Shown: positions 1 through 8,213, numbered from the stretch's first letter. The stretch: DNA of 64,000 nucleotides from Nocardioides currus (GCF_003057875.1 NZ_PYXZ01000001.1:868001-932000), one strand, 5' to 3'. The notes: generated by a model from the letters alone, not told the origin. A program made the numbers and translations.

Positions 1-1600
1 TGCCCTCGAGGCGCTCGATGACCCACTTCAGGACGCGGCTGTTCTCGCCGAACCCGGGCCACAGGAAGTCACCGTCGTCGGAGCGACGGAACCAGTTGAC
101 GTAGAAGATCTTGGGCATCTTCGACTCGTCGTTGTCCTTGCCCATGTTGATCCAGTGGCCGAAGTAGTCGCCGGCGTTGTAGCCGATGAACGGCAGCATG
201 GCCATCGGGTCGCGACGCACCACGCCCACCGCGCCCACCGCGGCGGCGGTGGTCTCCGAGGAGAGCGTGGCGCCCATGAACGTGCCGTGGGTCCAGTCGC
301 GGGCCTCGGTCACGAGCGGGATGGTCGTCTTGCGACGGCCGCCGAAGAGGATCGCGTCGATCGGCACACCGCGCGGGTCGTCGTACTCCGCCGCGAGCAT
401 GTCGCACTGCTTGATCGGCGTGCAGTAGCGGCTGTTGGCGTGGCTGGAGAGCTCGGTGCTCTCGGGCGTCCACGGCTCGCCCTTCCACGACGTCGCGGCG
501 GCCGGCATGTTCTCCAGGCCCTCCCACCAGACGTCGCCGTCGGGCGTCAGGGCGACGTTGGTGAAGACCGAGTTGCCCTTGTTGATCGTGGCCATGGCGT
601 TCGGGTTGGTGTGCTCGTTGGTGCCGGGGGCGACACCGAAGAAGCCGAACTCCGGGTTGACGGCCCACAGGCGGCCGTCCTCGCCGATGCGCATCCACGC
701 GATGTCGTCGCCGATCGCCTCGACCTTCCAGCCCGGGATGGTGGGCTGGAGCATGGCGAGGTTGGTCTTGCCACAGGCGCTCGGGAACGCGGCGGCGACG
801 TACTTGGTGACTCCCTGCGGCGAGGTGAGCTTGAGGATGAGCATGTGCTCGGCCATCCAGCCCTCGTCGCGCGCCATGACGCTGGCGATGCGGAGCGCGT
901 AGCACTTCTTGCCGAGCAGGGCGTTGCCGCCGTACCCCGAACCGAAGCTCCAGATCATCCGCTCCTCGGGGAACTGGACGATGTACTTGGTGTCGTTGCA
1001 CGGCCAGGCGACGTCCGCCTCGCCCTCGGCGAGCGGCTTGCCGACCGAGTGCAGCGCGGGCACCCACTGGACGTCCTCGCCGATCTCCTCGATCTTGCGG
1101 AGCACGTCGGTGCCCATGCGGGCCATGACGCGCATCGAGACGGTGACGTAGGCCGAGTCGGTGATCTCGATGCCGAACATCGGCTTCTCGGCGTCGAGGT
1201 GGCCCATGACGAACGGGATGACGTACATCGTGCGGCCCTTCATGCAGCCGGCGTAGAGCCCGCGCATGAGGTCCTTCATCTTCTCCGGGTCCATCCAGTT
1301 GTTGGTGGGCCCGCAGTCCTTCTCGTCGACCGAGCAGATGTAGGTGCGGTCCTCGACACGCGCCACGTCGGTCGGGTCGGAGGCGGCGTGGAACGAGTTG
1401 GGCTTGATCTCGGGGTTCAGGCGGGTGAACGTCCCGGTGGCCACGAGGGCGGAGGTGAGCTGCTCCCACTCCTCGTCGGAGCCGGTGCACCAGTGGATGG
1501 AGTCGGGCTGGGTGAGCTCGGCGATCTCGGTGACCCAGCCCAGGATGCCCTGGTGGGTGGTCGGAGCGGTCGGCGTCGTGATGTCAGAAGTGGCGGTCAT
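1..1600 (-). CDS. pckG: Phosphoenolpyruvate carboxykinase (GTP), 3' end outside window
   Basis: Interconverts oxaloacetate plus GTP with PEP, CO2 and GDP in the cytosol, linking the TCA cycle to gluconeogenesis. The frame is open from the ATG at 1598-1600 to the window edge, giving about 533 residues of a roughly 600-residue family. Every expected GTP-PEPCK motif is visible: [13 protein letters not shown] near residue 118, [10 protein letters not shown] near 223-232 with the metal-binding lysine, LAEH-type MAEHM near 250 with the metal-binding histidine, the P-loop PSACGKTN near 273-280 with the hyper-reactive cysteine, GDDIAW, and NWFR near the C-terminus. An AGAGGG-like Shine-Dalgarno lies just upstream. 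It sits 231 bp downstream of a second PEPCK-like gene on the same strand. Identity is certain; only the last residues are missing. Confidence 0.97.
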   Translation of the reverse strand, partial: MTATSDITTPTAPTTHQGILGWVTEIAELTQPDSIHWCTGSDEEWEQLTSALVATGTFTRLNPEIKPNSFHAASDPTDVARVEDRTYICSVDEKDCGPTNNWMDPEKMKDLMRGLYAGCMKGRTMYVIPFVMGHLDAEKPMFGIEITDSAYVTVSMRVMARMGTDVLRKIEEIGEDVQWVPALHSVGKPLAEGEADVAWPCNDTKYIVQFPEERMIWSFGSGYGGNALLGKKCYALRIASVMARDEGWMAEHMLILKLTSPQGVTKYVAAAFPSACGKTNLAMLQPTIPGWKVEAIGDDIAWMRIGEDGRLWAVNPEFGFFGVAPGTNEHTNPNAMATINKGNSVFTNVALTPDGDVWWEGLENMPAAATSWKGEPWTPESTELSSHANSRYCTPIKQCDMLAAEYDDPRGVPIDAILFGGRRKTTIPLVTEARDWTHGTFMGATLSSETTAAAVGAVGVVRRDPMAMLPFIGYNAGDYFGHWINMGKDNDESKMPKIFYVNWFRRSDDGDFLWPGFGENSRVLKWVIERLEG

Positions 1601-1831
1601 TGCCTGCGGTTTCCCTCTCGCGCATTCGCGGATGCGCTCGCCTGCTGCGAGGGCGCGTCCGGCCGTCGAGCGCATCGACGGTGGTGTCGTGGAGTGTCGT
1701 GTCGGCCCCTCCGGCAACGCTGCAGCGAGGAGTGGAGCCGAGGCTAACGGCAGCCCTGCGACGTACATATTGGATCGATCAACGAGTGAGGCGCAGGTCA
1801 CGTCGGGCGCGGGTGGCGTCGGCGCGAGCGC

Positions 1832-3670
1832 TCAGCCCTGGTCGTCCTCGAGGGCCTTGGCCACCCGTCGGTGCGCCTCCCAGATCGCCTCGGGCATGCG
1901 CTCGAACTGCTCGAGGTGCTCGGCCCGGTTGGCCATCTCCTCCTGCCAGCGGGCGTTGTCGATGGACAAGATGGTGTCGAGGTCCTCGGGGGTGATGTCC
2001 ACGCCCTCGAGGTTGAGCTCCTCCTTGGTCGGCACGATCCCGACCGGGGTCTGGCGGCCCTCGACCTCGCCGTTGCGCAGCTGGAGCAGCCACAGCAGCG
2101 GGCGCAGGTTGTCGCGGTAGCCCGGCCACAGGAAGCGGCCGTCGTCACCGCGCTGGAACCAGTTGACGTGGGCGAAGATCGGCTGGTCGGTCGCCGCCCC
2201 GACGACATCGAGGTAGTGCTGGGCGTAGTCGCCCTCGCCGTACGCCATGAAGGGGCGGTTGGACATCGGGTCGTAGCGGAGGACGCCCTCCTTGCCCTCG
2301 GCCGCGGCGGTGGCCTCGGCGCCGAGGGTCAGTCCGTCGTAGACGCCCTCGGCGAGGTCGTGGATCGCGCGGACCAGCGGCTCGCGGTCGCGGGTGCGGC
2401 CGCCGAAGATGATCGCGTCGATCGGCACGCCGGCGGCGGCGTCGAAGTCCTTCGCGATGTTGGGCACGTTGGCCAGCGTGGTGGTGAAGCGGCTGTTGGG
2501 GTGGGCCCACGGCGAGGAGTCGCTGTCCTTGCGGTCGGCGAGCGGGGAGCCGGTCCAGTCGAGCCAGCCGTGCACCTCCTCGGGCGGGCTGGGCGTGCGG
2601 CCCTCCCACCAGACCTCGCCCGTCGTCGGGTTGTAGGCGACGTTGGTGAAGATCGCGTGCGTGCCCGGGTCGATGGAGTGCAGCGCGGTCGGGTTGGTGC
2701 GCTCGTTGGTGTCCTTGGCGACCCCGAACACGCCGTACTCGGGGTTCATCCCCATCAGCCGGCCGGACTCCTCGTCGACCCACAGCCACGCGATGTCGTC
2801 GCCGTAGAAGGAGACGTGGTAGCGCTCGCCGAGCACGTCGGGGGCCAGCATCATGGCCAGGTTGGTCTTGCCCGAGGCGCTCGGGAACCCGCCGCAGATG
2901 TGGTAGTCCTTGCCGGTCTCGTTGTCGTGGATCCCGATCAGCATGTACTGCTCGGCGAGGAACTTCTTGCTCGCCCAGCCGTCGTACGCCCCCTGCCGCA
3001 GCCCGTGCGCGATCTTGCCGAGCAGCGCGTTGCCGCCGTACGACGACCCGAAGTGCAGGATCGTGCGCTCGTCGGCGACCGTGACGAAGTAGCGCTGGTC
3101 GGCCTCGGTGCCCTGGCCGAGGTTCTCCAGGTCGCCGGTCACGTGGACGGCGCGGACGAAGTGGTCGGGGTCGTCGAGCTCGTCGAGGAAGTGCGCGGCC
3201 ACCCGCGACATCCGGATCATGTGGAGCACGACGGTGCGGGTGTCGGTGAGCTCGACGCCGGCGGCCCACGGCGCGAGCGCGTTGCCGGGCGGCGACATGA
3301 GGTAGGGGATGACGTACATCGTCTTGCCCGCCGACGCGCCGCGCATCCGCTCGTGCAGCATCGGCTTCATCTCCGAGGCCGGGCGCCAGTTGTTGTAGAC
3401 ACCCTTGTCCAGCTCGTTGTTGGTCGCGACGATGGTGCGCTCCTCGGAGCGAGCGGTGTCCTTGTAGTAGCTGCGGGAGTAGTAGAGCCCCTCGCCGGAC
3501 GGGTGCAGCTCGCCCGCGTCGAGCGCCTCCTGGATCAGGCGCGCGTCGTCGGCCGCGCTGACGACCTCGATCCGCTCCGCGCCGGTGAGCTCGGCGTACT
3601 CCTTCACGAACTCGCGGACCTTCGGGTTCTTCAACCCTGCCGCATCCAGTGCCGCTTCGACATCTGCCAT
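1832..3670 (-). CDS. Divergent PEPCK-like paralogue with substituted active site
   Basis: A 612-residue protein of full GTP-PEPCK length, aligning throughout with the neighbouring pckG product: DTAR near 74 (substrate arginine kept), TMYVIPY near 117, YGGNALLGK near 211-219, P-loop PSASGKTN near 263-270, GDDIAW, IDAIIFGGR. Several positions that are nearly invariant in GTP-PEPCK differ. The metal-binding lysine is I220, the metal-binding histidine is Q241, the P-loop cysteine is S266, and NWFR reads NWFQ. The P-loop lysine, the GDD aspartates and the C-terminal nucleotide arginine remain. The ATG at 3670 has a strong GAGGTGAG site. The fold is clear. Whether it is an active PEPCK, one with another metal or phosphoryl partner, or a regulatory pseudo-enzyme cannot be told from sequence. 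It is transcribed toward pckG. Confidence 0.9.
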   Translation of the reverse strand: MADVEAALDAAGLKNPKVREFVKEYAELTGAERIEVVSAADDARLIQEALDAGELHPSGEGLYYSRSYYKDTARSEERTIVATNNELDKGVYNNWRPASEMKPMLHERMRGASAGKTMYVIPYLMSPPGNALAPWAAGVELTDTRTVVLHMIRMSRVAAHFLDELDDPDHFVRAVHVTGDLENLGQGTEADQRYFVTVADERTILHFGSSYGGNALLGKIAHGLRQGAYDGWASKKFLAEQYMLIGIHDNETGKDYHICGGFPSASGKTNLAMMLAPDVLGERYHVSFYGDDIAWLWVDEESGRLMGMNPEYGVFGVAKDTNERTNPTALHSIDPGTHAIFTNVAYNPTTGEVWWEGRTPSPPEEVHGWLDWTGSPLADRKDSDSSPWAHPNSRFTTTLANVPNIAKDFDAAAGVPIDAIIFGGRTRDREPLVRAIHDLAEGVYDGLTLGAEATAAAEGKEGVLRYDPMSNRPFMAYGEGDYAQHYLDVVGAATDQPIFAHVNWFQRGDDGRFLWPGYRDNLRPLLWLLQLRNGEVEGRQTPVGIVPTKEELNLEGVDITPEDLDTILSIDNARWQEEMANRAEHLEQFERMPEAIWEAHRRVAKALEDDQG

Positions 3671-3870
3671 CAGTACTCACCTCTCGGGAGGGACCGGGGA
3701 CGCCTCGTTCGCCCCCGACCGCGCTGCGTGGTGGTCACGATAACGACAGTTCACGTATTGGAACGCTCCACTGCGTGGGGACTTCATCACGTTGGTGGAC
3801 GGGGCTGATTTCGGGTTGGCCGCGGGGGTCGGCTATCCTCATCCGGTCGTGCTGTTCGCAGTGGCGACAT

Positions 3871-3943
3871 GCGCCTGTAGCTCAACGGATAGAGCATCTG
3901 ACTACGGATCAGAAGGTTTGGGGTTCGAATCCCTACAGGCGCG
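3871..3943 (+). tRNA. tRNA-Arg (anticodon ACG)
   Basis: The sequence folds as a cloverleaf. The acceptor GCGCCTG pairs with CAGGCGC, the D stem is GCTC/GAGC, the anticodon stem TCTGA/TCAGA encloses the loop CTACGGA (anticodon ACG), and the T stem encloses TTCGAAT. CCA is not encoded. A TATCCT hexamer at 3834-3839 may be its -10 box. A degenerate copy of its 3' half lies at 7182-7226. Confidence 0.95.
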
Positions 3944-3964
3944 CGAGCGAGGCCGAGAAGGCCG

Positions 3965-3992
3965 AAGCCCCCTGGTGACAGGGGGCTTTGCT
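3965..3992 (+). terminator. Rho-independent-type terminator after tRNA-Arg
   Basis: A perfect 9-bp stem, AAGCCCCCT with AGGGGGCTT, encloses the six-base loop GGTGAC and begins 22 bp after the tRNA. Its 3' arm runs into a short T-containing tail. Confidence 0.8.
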
Positions 3993-3995
3993 GTT

Positions 3996-4284
3996 TGTCG
4001 GCTGGCTTCGAGCCTTCTCGAGCCGAGCGAGCTCGCCCAGCCGCGAGCGCAGCGAGCGGCCCAGGCGCGCACGGGGACGTCCCCCGAAGCCGCCCGTCGA
4101 GGAGCTCCGAGCCCGCCGCGCGACGTCAGCTCACGAGTCCAGACGTTCCGCCCAGACTTCCCATCCGATTGCGTCCGCCAACGTTCTTTCCGGAACGGTA
4201 GGGCGTCATGTCAGCTTCTCCGTCAGGTGCGTCGAGGTTCCGGCGCCGACCGGATCGGGTGAGGTGTCTGCGACGCTGGGTGAG
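3996..4284. other. Non-coding stretch between tRNA-Arg terminator and the UDG-family gene
   Basis: An open frame runs through here into the downstream gene, but its translation is arginine/proline-rich with no recognisable domain, so I treat the stretch as untranslated. It holds self-complementary GAGC/GCTC-rich DNA around 4005-4045 and one copy of a 30-bp repeat (4042-4071). If this is the inner edge of a tRNA-targeted insertion, it is boundary DNA. Confidence 0.5.
4042..4071 (+). repeat. 30-bp direct repeat, copy 1 (pair at 7224-7253)
   Basis: The 30 bases match 7224-7253 at 29 positions, in the same orientation, ending GGCCCAGGCGCGCA. The two copies bracket the UDG/TDT/LysR segment. Confidence 0.8.
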
Positions 4285-4887
4285 ATGACGGAGCACAAGC
4301 GGTCACGAGTCGACGAGTCACACGTCCATGCCCTCAACGACCTCGCGCGGTCCCTCCGCAGCGGCGGCGAGAGAAGCGAGCGGTTCGTGCCGTGGTTCGA
4401 CCCGGACGGGGGTGGGACGGCGTCGCGTGTGCTGGTGCTGATGGAGACGCCGGGACCGCGCACGGTGGCTGCCGGGGACCTGGGGTTCAGCTCGGAGGAC
4501 AACGAGGACCCGACGGCGGCTGCGCTGCGCGAGGCGCGCGAGGGCTCGGGCCTGGTGCGGTCGGCGTACGTGCGGTGGAACGTAGTGCCGTGGCCGTTGT
4601 ACGACGACTCCGGACGCCGGCGTCCTCCGGTGGTGGCGGACCTCGACGAGGCTCGGCCGGCGTTGTCGGCGCTCCTCGGGCTGCTGCCCGATCTGGAGCT
4701 GGTGGTGGCGGTCGGATCGCCTGCACTGACGGGGGTCATGCGCCTGCTCACCTCCTCCGATGCGGTGATCGATCGGTTGCCTCGCGTGCTCGGCGTACCT
4801 CATCCGTCTCCGCGCAACGCCCGACAGCAGGTCGAGGCGCGATCGCGGCTTCGACGAGCGCTCGCCGTCGGGGCAGCTCTCGCGTAG
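4285..4887 (+). CDS. Uracil-DNA glycosylase superfamily-like protein
   Basis: A 200-residue protein starting at the ATG that opens MTEHKRSR; the upstream in-frame extension is low-complexity and was left out. Near residue 50 there is VLVLMETPGP, followed by SSEDNEDPTA, then WNVVPW near 95, a hydrophobic VVAVGSPALTG segment near 140, and PHPSPRN near 172. This order (a G/E-x-PG motif, an N-x-VPW segment, a late HPSP motif) is typical of small UDG-superfamily proteins that excise uracil or related lesions. The classical GQDPY catalytic motif is absent, so glycosylase activity is an inference. It ends 6 bp from the convergent TDT gene. An alternative is a non-enzymatic UDG-fold protein. Confidence 0.65.
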   Translation: MTEHKRSRVDESHVHALNDLARSLRSGGERSERFVPWFDPDGGGTASRVLVLMETPGPRTVAAGDLGFSSEDNEDPTAAALREAREGSGLVRSAYVRWNVVPWPLYDDSGRRRPPVVADLDEARPALSALLGLLPDLELVVAVGSPALTGVMRLLTSSDAVIDRLPRVLGVPHPSPRNARQQVEARSRLRRALAVGAALA

Positions 4888-4893
4888 TGGGAG

Positions 4894-6057
4894 TCATGCG
4901 GGGGCCTTGAGCAGGTGCCCGCGGTAGACGCCGTGGGTGGTGCGTACGGCGACCGTGCCCCACGCGACGAGCAGGCCGACGTAGAAGAGGACGGCGGCGC
5001 CGGTGAACAGGTGCGCGCCGGTCGCGGCGGCGAGGCCGGAGGTCCCGGTGACGACGGTGCCGACGGGGAAGGTGAAGGACCACCAGGTCAGCGCGAACGG
5101 CATGCCGGCGCGGGCGGTGCGAACGGTGATCGTGATGGCAAGCGCGGTCCAGAGCATGGCGAACCCCCACATCGGCACGCCGAAGACCAGACCGGCGGCC
5201 TCGAAGGCCGTGCCGTACGGGGCGGGTAGCACGCTGGTCGCGGTGGCGCCGAGGGTGTGGCCGGCGGTGATCGACTGGCCGAGCGGGCCGAGGACGATCC
5301 AGAGGGTGGGGATCGTGGAGGCGGCGCCGGCGCCGTGGCGAGCGAGGCGGCCCCAGATCAGGGCGATCACGACGAGGCTGGCGATGATGGTCAGGCCGAA
5401 CATCGCCGCGCAGAGCAGCTGCATCGTCAGCTGCCACTGCCCGGCCGGCAGGTGCGGGATGAGCAGCGGACCGGTGGCCGCGCTGACCATGGGAGGCACG
5501 ACCGGCATCAGCCAGCCGCCGAAGGCCGAGTCGGACTCGACCTCGTGGGTCATGAAGGTCTTGTAGGGCACGGCCACGGCGGTCCACAGTCCCAGGACCG
5601 TTCCGGCGGTCCAGAGCACGGCGTCGAGGCCGATGGCGGCGGTGCTGCCGATGACCGGCTGCCCGACGAGGATCGCGCCGGCGCCGACGGTCATCAGCGC
5701 CATCGCGGGGGCGCCGTAGAAGTGGGACATGACGGGGTTGTCGAGGTGCCCGCGGGCGGTTGCGGGGTGGTGACTCCAGTGGATCGCGGTCGCGGCCACG
5801 ACGGCGACCAGCAGCACGACGTCGAGCACCCACACGGTGCGCGCGAAGGCCAGCAGACCTGGGAACTGGACGGGCAGGGTCGCCGCTGCGTTGGCGACGA
5901 TGCCGGTCCCCATGACGGAGGCGAACCAGTTCGGTCCGATGAAGCCGAACGCCGGCTGACCCTCGAGGCCCGCCAAGAACGAGCCACGCCGGAACCCGGG
6001 CCGCGGGGCGGGGGATGCGTGGCGCTCGTCGTGGTCGTGGGTCAGGAGGTTGGTCAT
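4894..6057 (-). CDS. TDT-family (TehA/SLAC1-like) transporter, probable anion or sulfite exporter
   Basis: A 387-residue integral membrane protein with about ten hydrophobic segments. It begins with a hydrophilic 40-residue tail followed by FIGPNWFASVMGTGIVANA, the first-helix signature of the tellurite-resistance/dicarboxylate transporter family (TehA, SLAC1, yeast Ssu1). Such proteins are anion channels or exporters; in microbes the substrates include sulfite and dicarboxylates. The gene is divergent from a LysR-type regulator 92 bp away, a common local-control layout, so expression probably answers to that regulator. The specific substrate is not determinable here. The ATG is at 6055-6057. 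Confidence 0.85.
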   Translation of the reverse strand: MTNLLTHDHDERHASPAPRPGFRRGSFLAGLEGQPAFGFIGPNWFASVMGTGIVANAAATLPVQFPGLLAFARTVWVLDVVLLVAVVAATAIHWSHHPATARGHLDNPVMSHFYGAPAMALMTVGAGAILVGQPVIGSTAAIGLDAVLWTAGTVLGLWTAVAVPYKTFMTHEVESDSAFGGWLMPVVPPMVSAATGPLLIPHLPAGQWQLTMQLLCAAMFGLTIIASLVVIALIWGRLARHGAGAASTIPTLWIVLGPLGQSITAGHTLGATATSVLPAPYGTAFEAAGLVFGVPMWGFAMLWTALAITITVRTARAGMPFALTWWSFTFPVGTVVTGTSGLAAATGAHLFTGAAVLFYVGLLVAWGTVAVRTTHGVYRGHLLKAPA

Positions 6058-6137
6058 GACTCCAGCCTCGGCGCTACGGCGGCTCGGCAGTAGACGCCCC
6101 GATCCTGTGGAGTCACAACCGCAGCCTGTGGGTGTCG

Positions 6138-6143
6138 TACGGT
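6138..6143 (+). promoter_or_regulatory. Probable -10 box (TACGGT) of a leaderless LysR transcript
   Basis: TACGGT fits the actinobacterial TANNNT -10 pattern and ends six bases before the ATG at 6150. It therefore predicts transcription starting at the start codon, and supports 6150 rather than the in-frame GTG at 6132, which would lie upstream of the -10. Confidence 0.55.
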
Positions 6144-6149
6144 GTGGCC

Positions 6150-7079
6150 ATGGAGTCGTCCCACGTCCCGGACCTGGTAGGTCTGAGGCTGCTTGTCGCG
6201 ATCGGGCGAACCGGCAGCATCGGCGCCGCGGCGCGGGGGACCGGGGTCTCGCAGCAGGCCGCGTCCAAGCGGCTGCGCAGCGTCGAGGCCCAGACCGGCC
6301 TCACGCTCGTGCAGCGGAGCGCACGAGGCTCGGAGCTCACGCCGTCGGGCGTGGTGTTCACCGAATGGGCCGCCCGGCTGATCGACCTGACAGACGAGGT
6401 CGAGACGGCCATCGTCGGCCTGCGGGGCAAGCGTTCACGTGACCTGTCGGTGTGGGCCAGCATGACCATCGCGGACGCGCTCATGCCGCGCTGGCTGGTC
6501 CAGCTCCGCAGGCGTCAGGCCGCCGAGGGAGTGCCGGTCACGTCCGTCAGCCTGACGGCATCGAACAGCCACCAGGTCGAGGACGCCGTGCGCGACGGCA
6601 CCGCGCACCTCGGGTTCGTCGAGGGCGTCGAGCCGCCGCACCACCTACGCTCGACGGTCGTGGCCCACGACGAGCTCGTCCTCGTCGTCTCGCCCGACGA
6701 CCCGCTGGCCCGTCGCAAGCGGGTGCTCGACGCATCCGCGGTCGCCGACCTGCCGCTGACCAGTCGTGAGCCCGGGTCGGGGACGCGCGACGTGGTCGAG
6801 CAGGCCCTCGCCGCCCACGGGCTGACCATGCACGAGTCGGTCATCGAGCTCACCACCACCACCGCCGTGCGCGAGTCGGTGCTCGCCGGCGGGGCGCCCG
6901 CATTCCTCAGTCGCCGCGTCGTCGACCGAGAGGTCGACGACGGCCACCTGGTCGCAGTCGCCACCACGCTCGACCTGCGCCGCGAGTTCCGCGCCGTCTG
7001 GGCCGGGAACGCGCACCCGCCCGCCGGACCTGCGCGCGACCTCGTCGCCATCGCACGACGACCACGGTCGACCGACTAG
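6150..7079 (+). CDS. LysR-type transcriptional regulator
   Basis: A 309-residue LTTR. The N-terminal winged helix covers about residues 5-65, with LRLLVAIGRTGSIGAAARGT and VSQQAASKRLRSVEAQTG as the recognition region, followed by a substrate-binding domain of two Rossmann-like lobes from about residue 90 (LSVWASMTIAD, then GFVEGVEPP, LVLVVSPDDPLA). It is divergent from the TDT exporter gene and is most simply its ligand-responsive activator. The ATG at 6150 is chosen because a TACGGT -10 lies six bases upstream. The inducer is unknown; proximity to a possible sulfite exporter makes an anion plausible. Confidence 0.9.
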   Translation: MESSHVPDLVGLRLLVAIGRTGSIGAAARGTGVSQQAASKRLRSVEAQTGLTLVQRSARGSELTPSGVVFTEWAARLIDLTDEVETAIVGLRGKRSRDLSVWASMTIADALMPRWLVQLRRRQAAEGVPVTSVSLTASNSHQVEDAVRDGTAHLGFVEGVEPPHHLRSTVVAHDELVLVVSPDDPLARRKRVLDASAVADLPLTSREPGSGTRDVVEQALAAHGLTMHESVIELTTTTAVRESVLAGGAPAFLSRRVVDREVDDGHLVAVATTLDLRREFRAVWAGNAHPPAGPARDLVAIARRPRSTD

Positions 7080-7181
7080 CGCGACCGATCAGAAGCCGCG
7101 GAGAGCGTCCGGGTTCGGCCGGCAGCGGTCCCAAGGCCTTCACGACGGGCTCATGAACGCCATCCGCCGACTCAGTCTGAT

Positions 7182-7226
7182 TCTGGCTACGCATCCCAAG
7201 GTTGGGGGTTCGAATCCCTACGGCGC
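7182..7226 (+). pseudogene. Degenerate 3' half of tRNA-Arg(ACG), possible att remnant
   Basis: From the anticodon arm to the T stem, 35 of 40 bases match the intact tRNA (3897-3936), including a CTACG loop core and the full T loop TTCGAATCCCTAC. No matching 5' half pairs with it, so it cannot fold as a tRNA. The copies are in direct orientation with the intact gene on the left and the 3' fragment on the right, the arrangement left when an element integrates into a tRNA 3' end. Confidence 0.75.
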
Positions 7227-7253
7227 GAGCGGAGCGAGCGGCCCAGGCGCGCA
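7224..7253 (+). repeat. 30-bp direct repeat, copy 2 (pair at 4042-4071)
   Basis: Differs from copy 1 at a single base and abuts the tRNA remnant. Its GAGCGNAGCGAG core resembles other short repeats in this window (41170-41250, 57177-57250), so it may also belong to a genome-wide repeat family. Confidence 0.7.
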
Positions 7254-7296
7254 GCAGGCGGCTGGCGGGCTGGCGTCTCGCCGTACGCTGACGCCC

Positions 7297-7833
7297 GTGC
7301 CCATCGACGACGCAACCCGTCCTCGCGTGGCGGGGTCGGTGGAGCTGACGCCGGCGCAGCGCGCGGGCGGCGAGCACCTGCGGATGATCCACGACCACTT
7401 CCGCCAGCAGTTGCGGGCGGTGACGGCCGCGGTCGAAGAGCTGCACGCAGGGACGGGTGACGTCGGCGCCGTACGCGAGGGAGTGCACCGCCTCGGGCCG
7501 GCGCTGACCGCGCAGCAGGTCGCCGGGGTGTGCGGGCAGGTCTGCCGGTTCCTGACGATGCACCACACGATCGAGGACCAGTCGATGTTCCCGGCGGTGG
7601 CGACGCTGGAGGCGTACGCCCCGGTCGCGGCGCGCCTGGCCGAGGAGCACGTGGTCGTGCACCACCACCTCGAGCGCGTCGACGACCTGGCCCTCGCCGT
7701 GCTCGTCGACCCGTCGCGGAGCGGGGAGCTGGTCGAGGCGGTCGAGGCGCTGCGCGCCGACCTGGAGTCGCACTTCACCTACGAGGAGACCGAGATGGCC
7801 GAGCCGCTCGGGCTGCTGGGTCTCGGCGTCTAG
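7297..7833 (+). CDS. Hemerythrin HHE-domain protein
   Basis: A 178-residue four-helix protein. Metal-ligand-type histidines and acidic residues occur in the expected order: MIHDHF near 29, MHHTIEDQSMFP near 88, EEHVVVHHHLE near 115, HFTYEETEM near 160. Hemerythrin-like proteins bind a di-iron centre and act in oxygen, NO or iron handling in the cytoplasm. The GTG at 7297 is chosen because a TACGCT -10 box (7284-7289) ends seven bases upstream; the longer in-frame extension reads through the tRNA remnant. The PopR/ClgR-like gene starts 69 bp downstream on the same strand. The physiological ligand is not evident. Confidence 0.85.
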   Translation: MPIDDATRPRVAGSVELTPAQRAGGEHLRMIHDHFRQQLRAVTAAVEELHAGTGDVGAVREGVHRLGPALTAQQVAGVCGQVCRFLTMHHTIEDQSMFPAVATLEAYAPVAARLAEEHVVVHHHLERVDDLALAVLVDPSRSGELVEAVEALRADLESHFTYEETEMAEPLGLLGLGV

Positions 7834-7843
7834 CACTGACGTC

Positions 7844-7858
7844 GTTCTGCTGTGAGCG
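7844..7858 (+). promoter_or_regulatory. Possible ClgR-type operator upstream of the PopR/ClgR-like gene
   Basis: GTTCTGC, five bases, then GCG resembles the actinobacterial ClgR box (GTTCGCY-N5-GCG, as recalled from Streptomyces work), with two mismatches. It lies inside a CGTTC...GAACG dyad (7843-7863), about 27 bp upstream of the TACCGT -10 box of the regulator gene. Autoregulation is an inference. Confidence 0.35.
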
Positions 7859-7902
7859 GAACGGGTAGGAACGGACCCGGTCAGCCGCCTACCGTCGACC
7901 AC

Positions 7903-8211
7903 ATGGGCGAGATCCTGGCGTTTCCCGACCGCGTGTCCGACCGGCCCGGCCATTCTGCCGAGGTCCCCGAGCCCCTGTGGCGCGAGCTCGTCGGGCGTGA
8001 GCTGCACCGCGAGCGGCGGCAGCGCGGCGAGCGACTCGTCGACGTGGCCGGGCGGGCCGGGGTCTCGATGCAGTACCTCTCCGAGGTCGAGCGTGGGCTC
8101 AAGGACCCGTCGTCGGAGATGCTGCACGCGATCGCCGGCGCGCTCGACCTGTCGGTCCGCGAGCTCGCGGGCCGGGTGACCCGCTCCGACGTCCTCGCTC
8201 TCGCCGCCTGA
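7903..8211 (+). CDS. XRE-family regulator, PopR/ClgR-like
   Basis: A 102-residue protein with one helix-turn-helix domain (about 40-90): LHRERRQRGERLVDVAGRAG, VSMQYLSEVERGLKDPSSEM, LDLSVRELAG. The YLSEVERG-K-PSSE core is characteristic of ClgR and PopR, the actinobacterial regulators of clp genes. The C-terminus is LALAA, which matches the alanine-rich degron recognised by ClpP in PopR, ClgR and ssrA-tagged proteins. It ends 2 bp from a convergent operon of two clpP-type genes. Inferred role: activator of this clpP operon whose own level is limited by Clp proteolysis. The ATG at 7903 follows a TACCGT -10 box by seven bases. Confidence 0.8.
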   Translation: MGEILAFPDRVSDRPGHSAEVPEPLWRELVGRELHRERRQRGERLVDVAGRAGVSMQYLSEVERGLKDPSSEMLHAIAGALDLSVRELAGRVTRSDVLALAA

Positions 8212-8213
8212 GG

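Noticed and set aside
3988..4284. N-terminal extension of the UDG-family protein by 99 residues
   Set aside because: The extension is arginine/serine-rich, begins inside the tRNA terminator region and contains a repeat. Homology-like sequence starts only after the ATG at 4285.
7182..7226. A second functional tRNA-Arg
   Set aside because: No 5' half can pair with it, the anticodon stem is broken, and the acceptor arm has lost a base.
7153..7296. N-terminal extension of the hemerythrin protein
   Set aside because: It translates the tRNA remnant and the 30-bp repeat. A -10 box just before GTG 7297 marks the real start.
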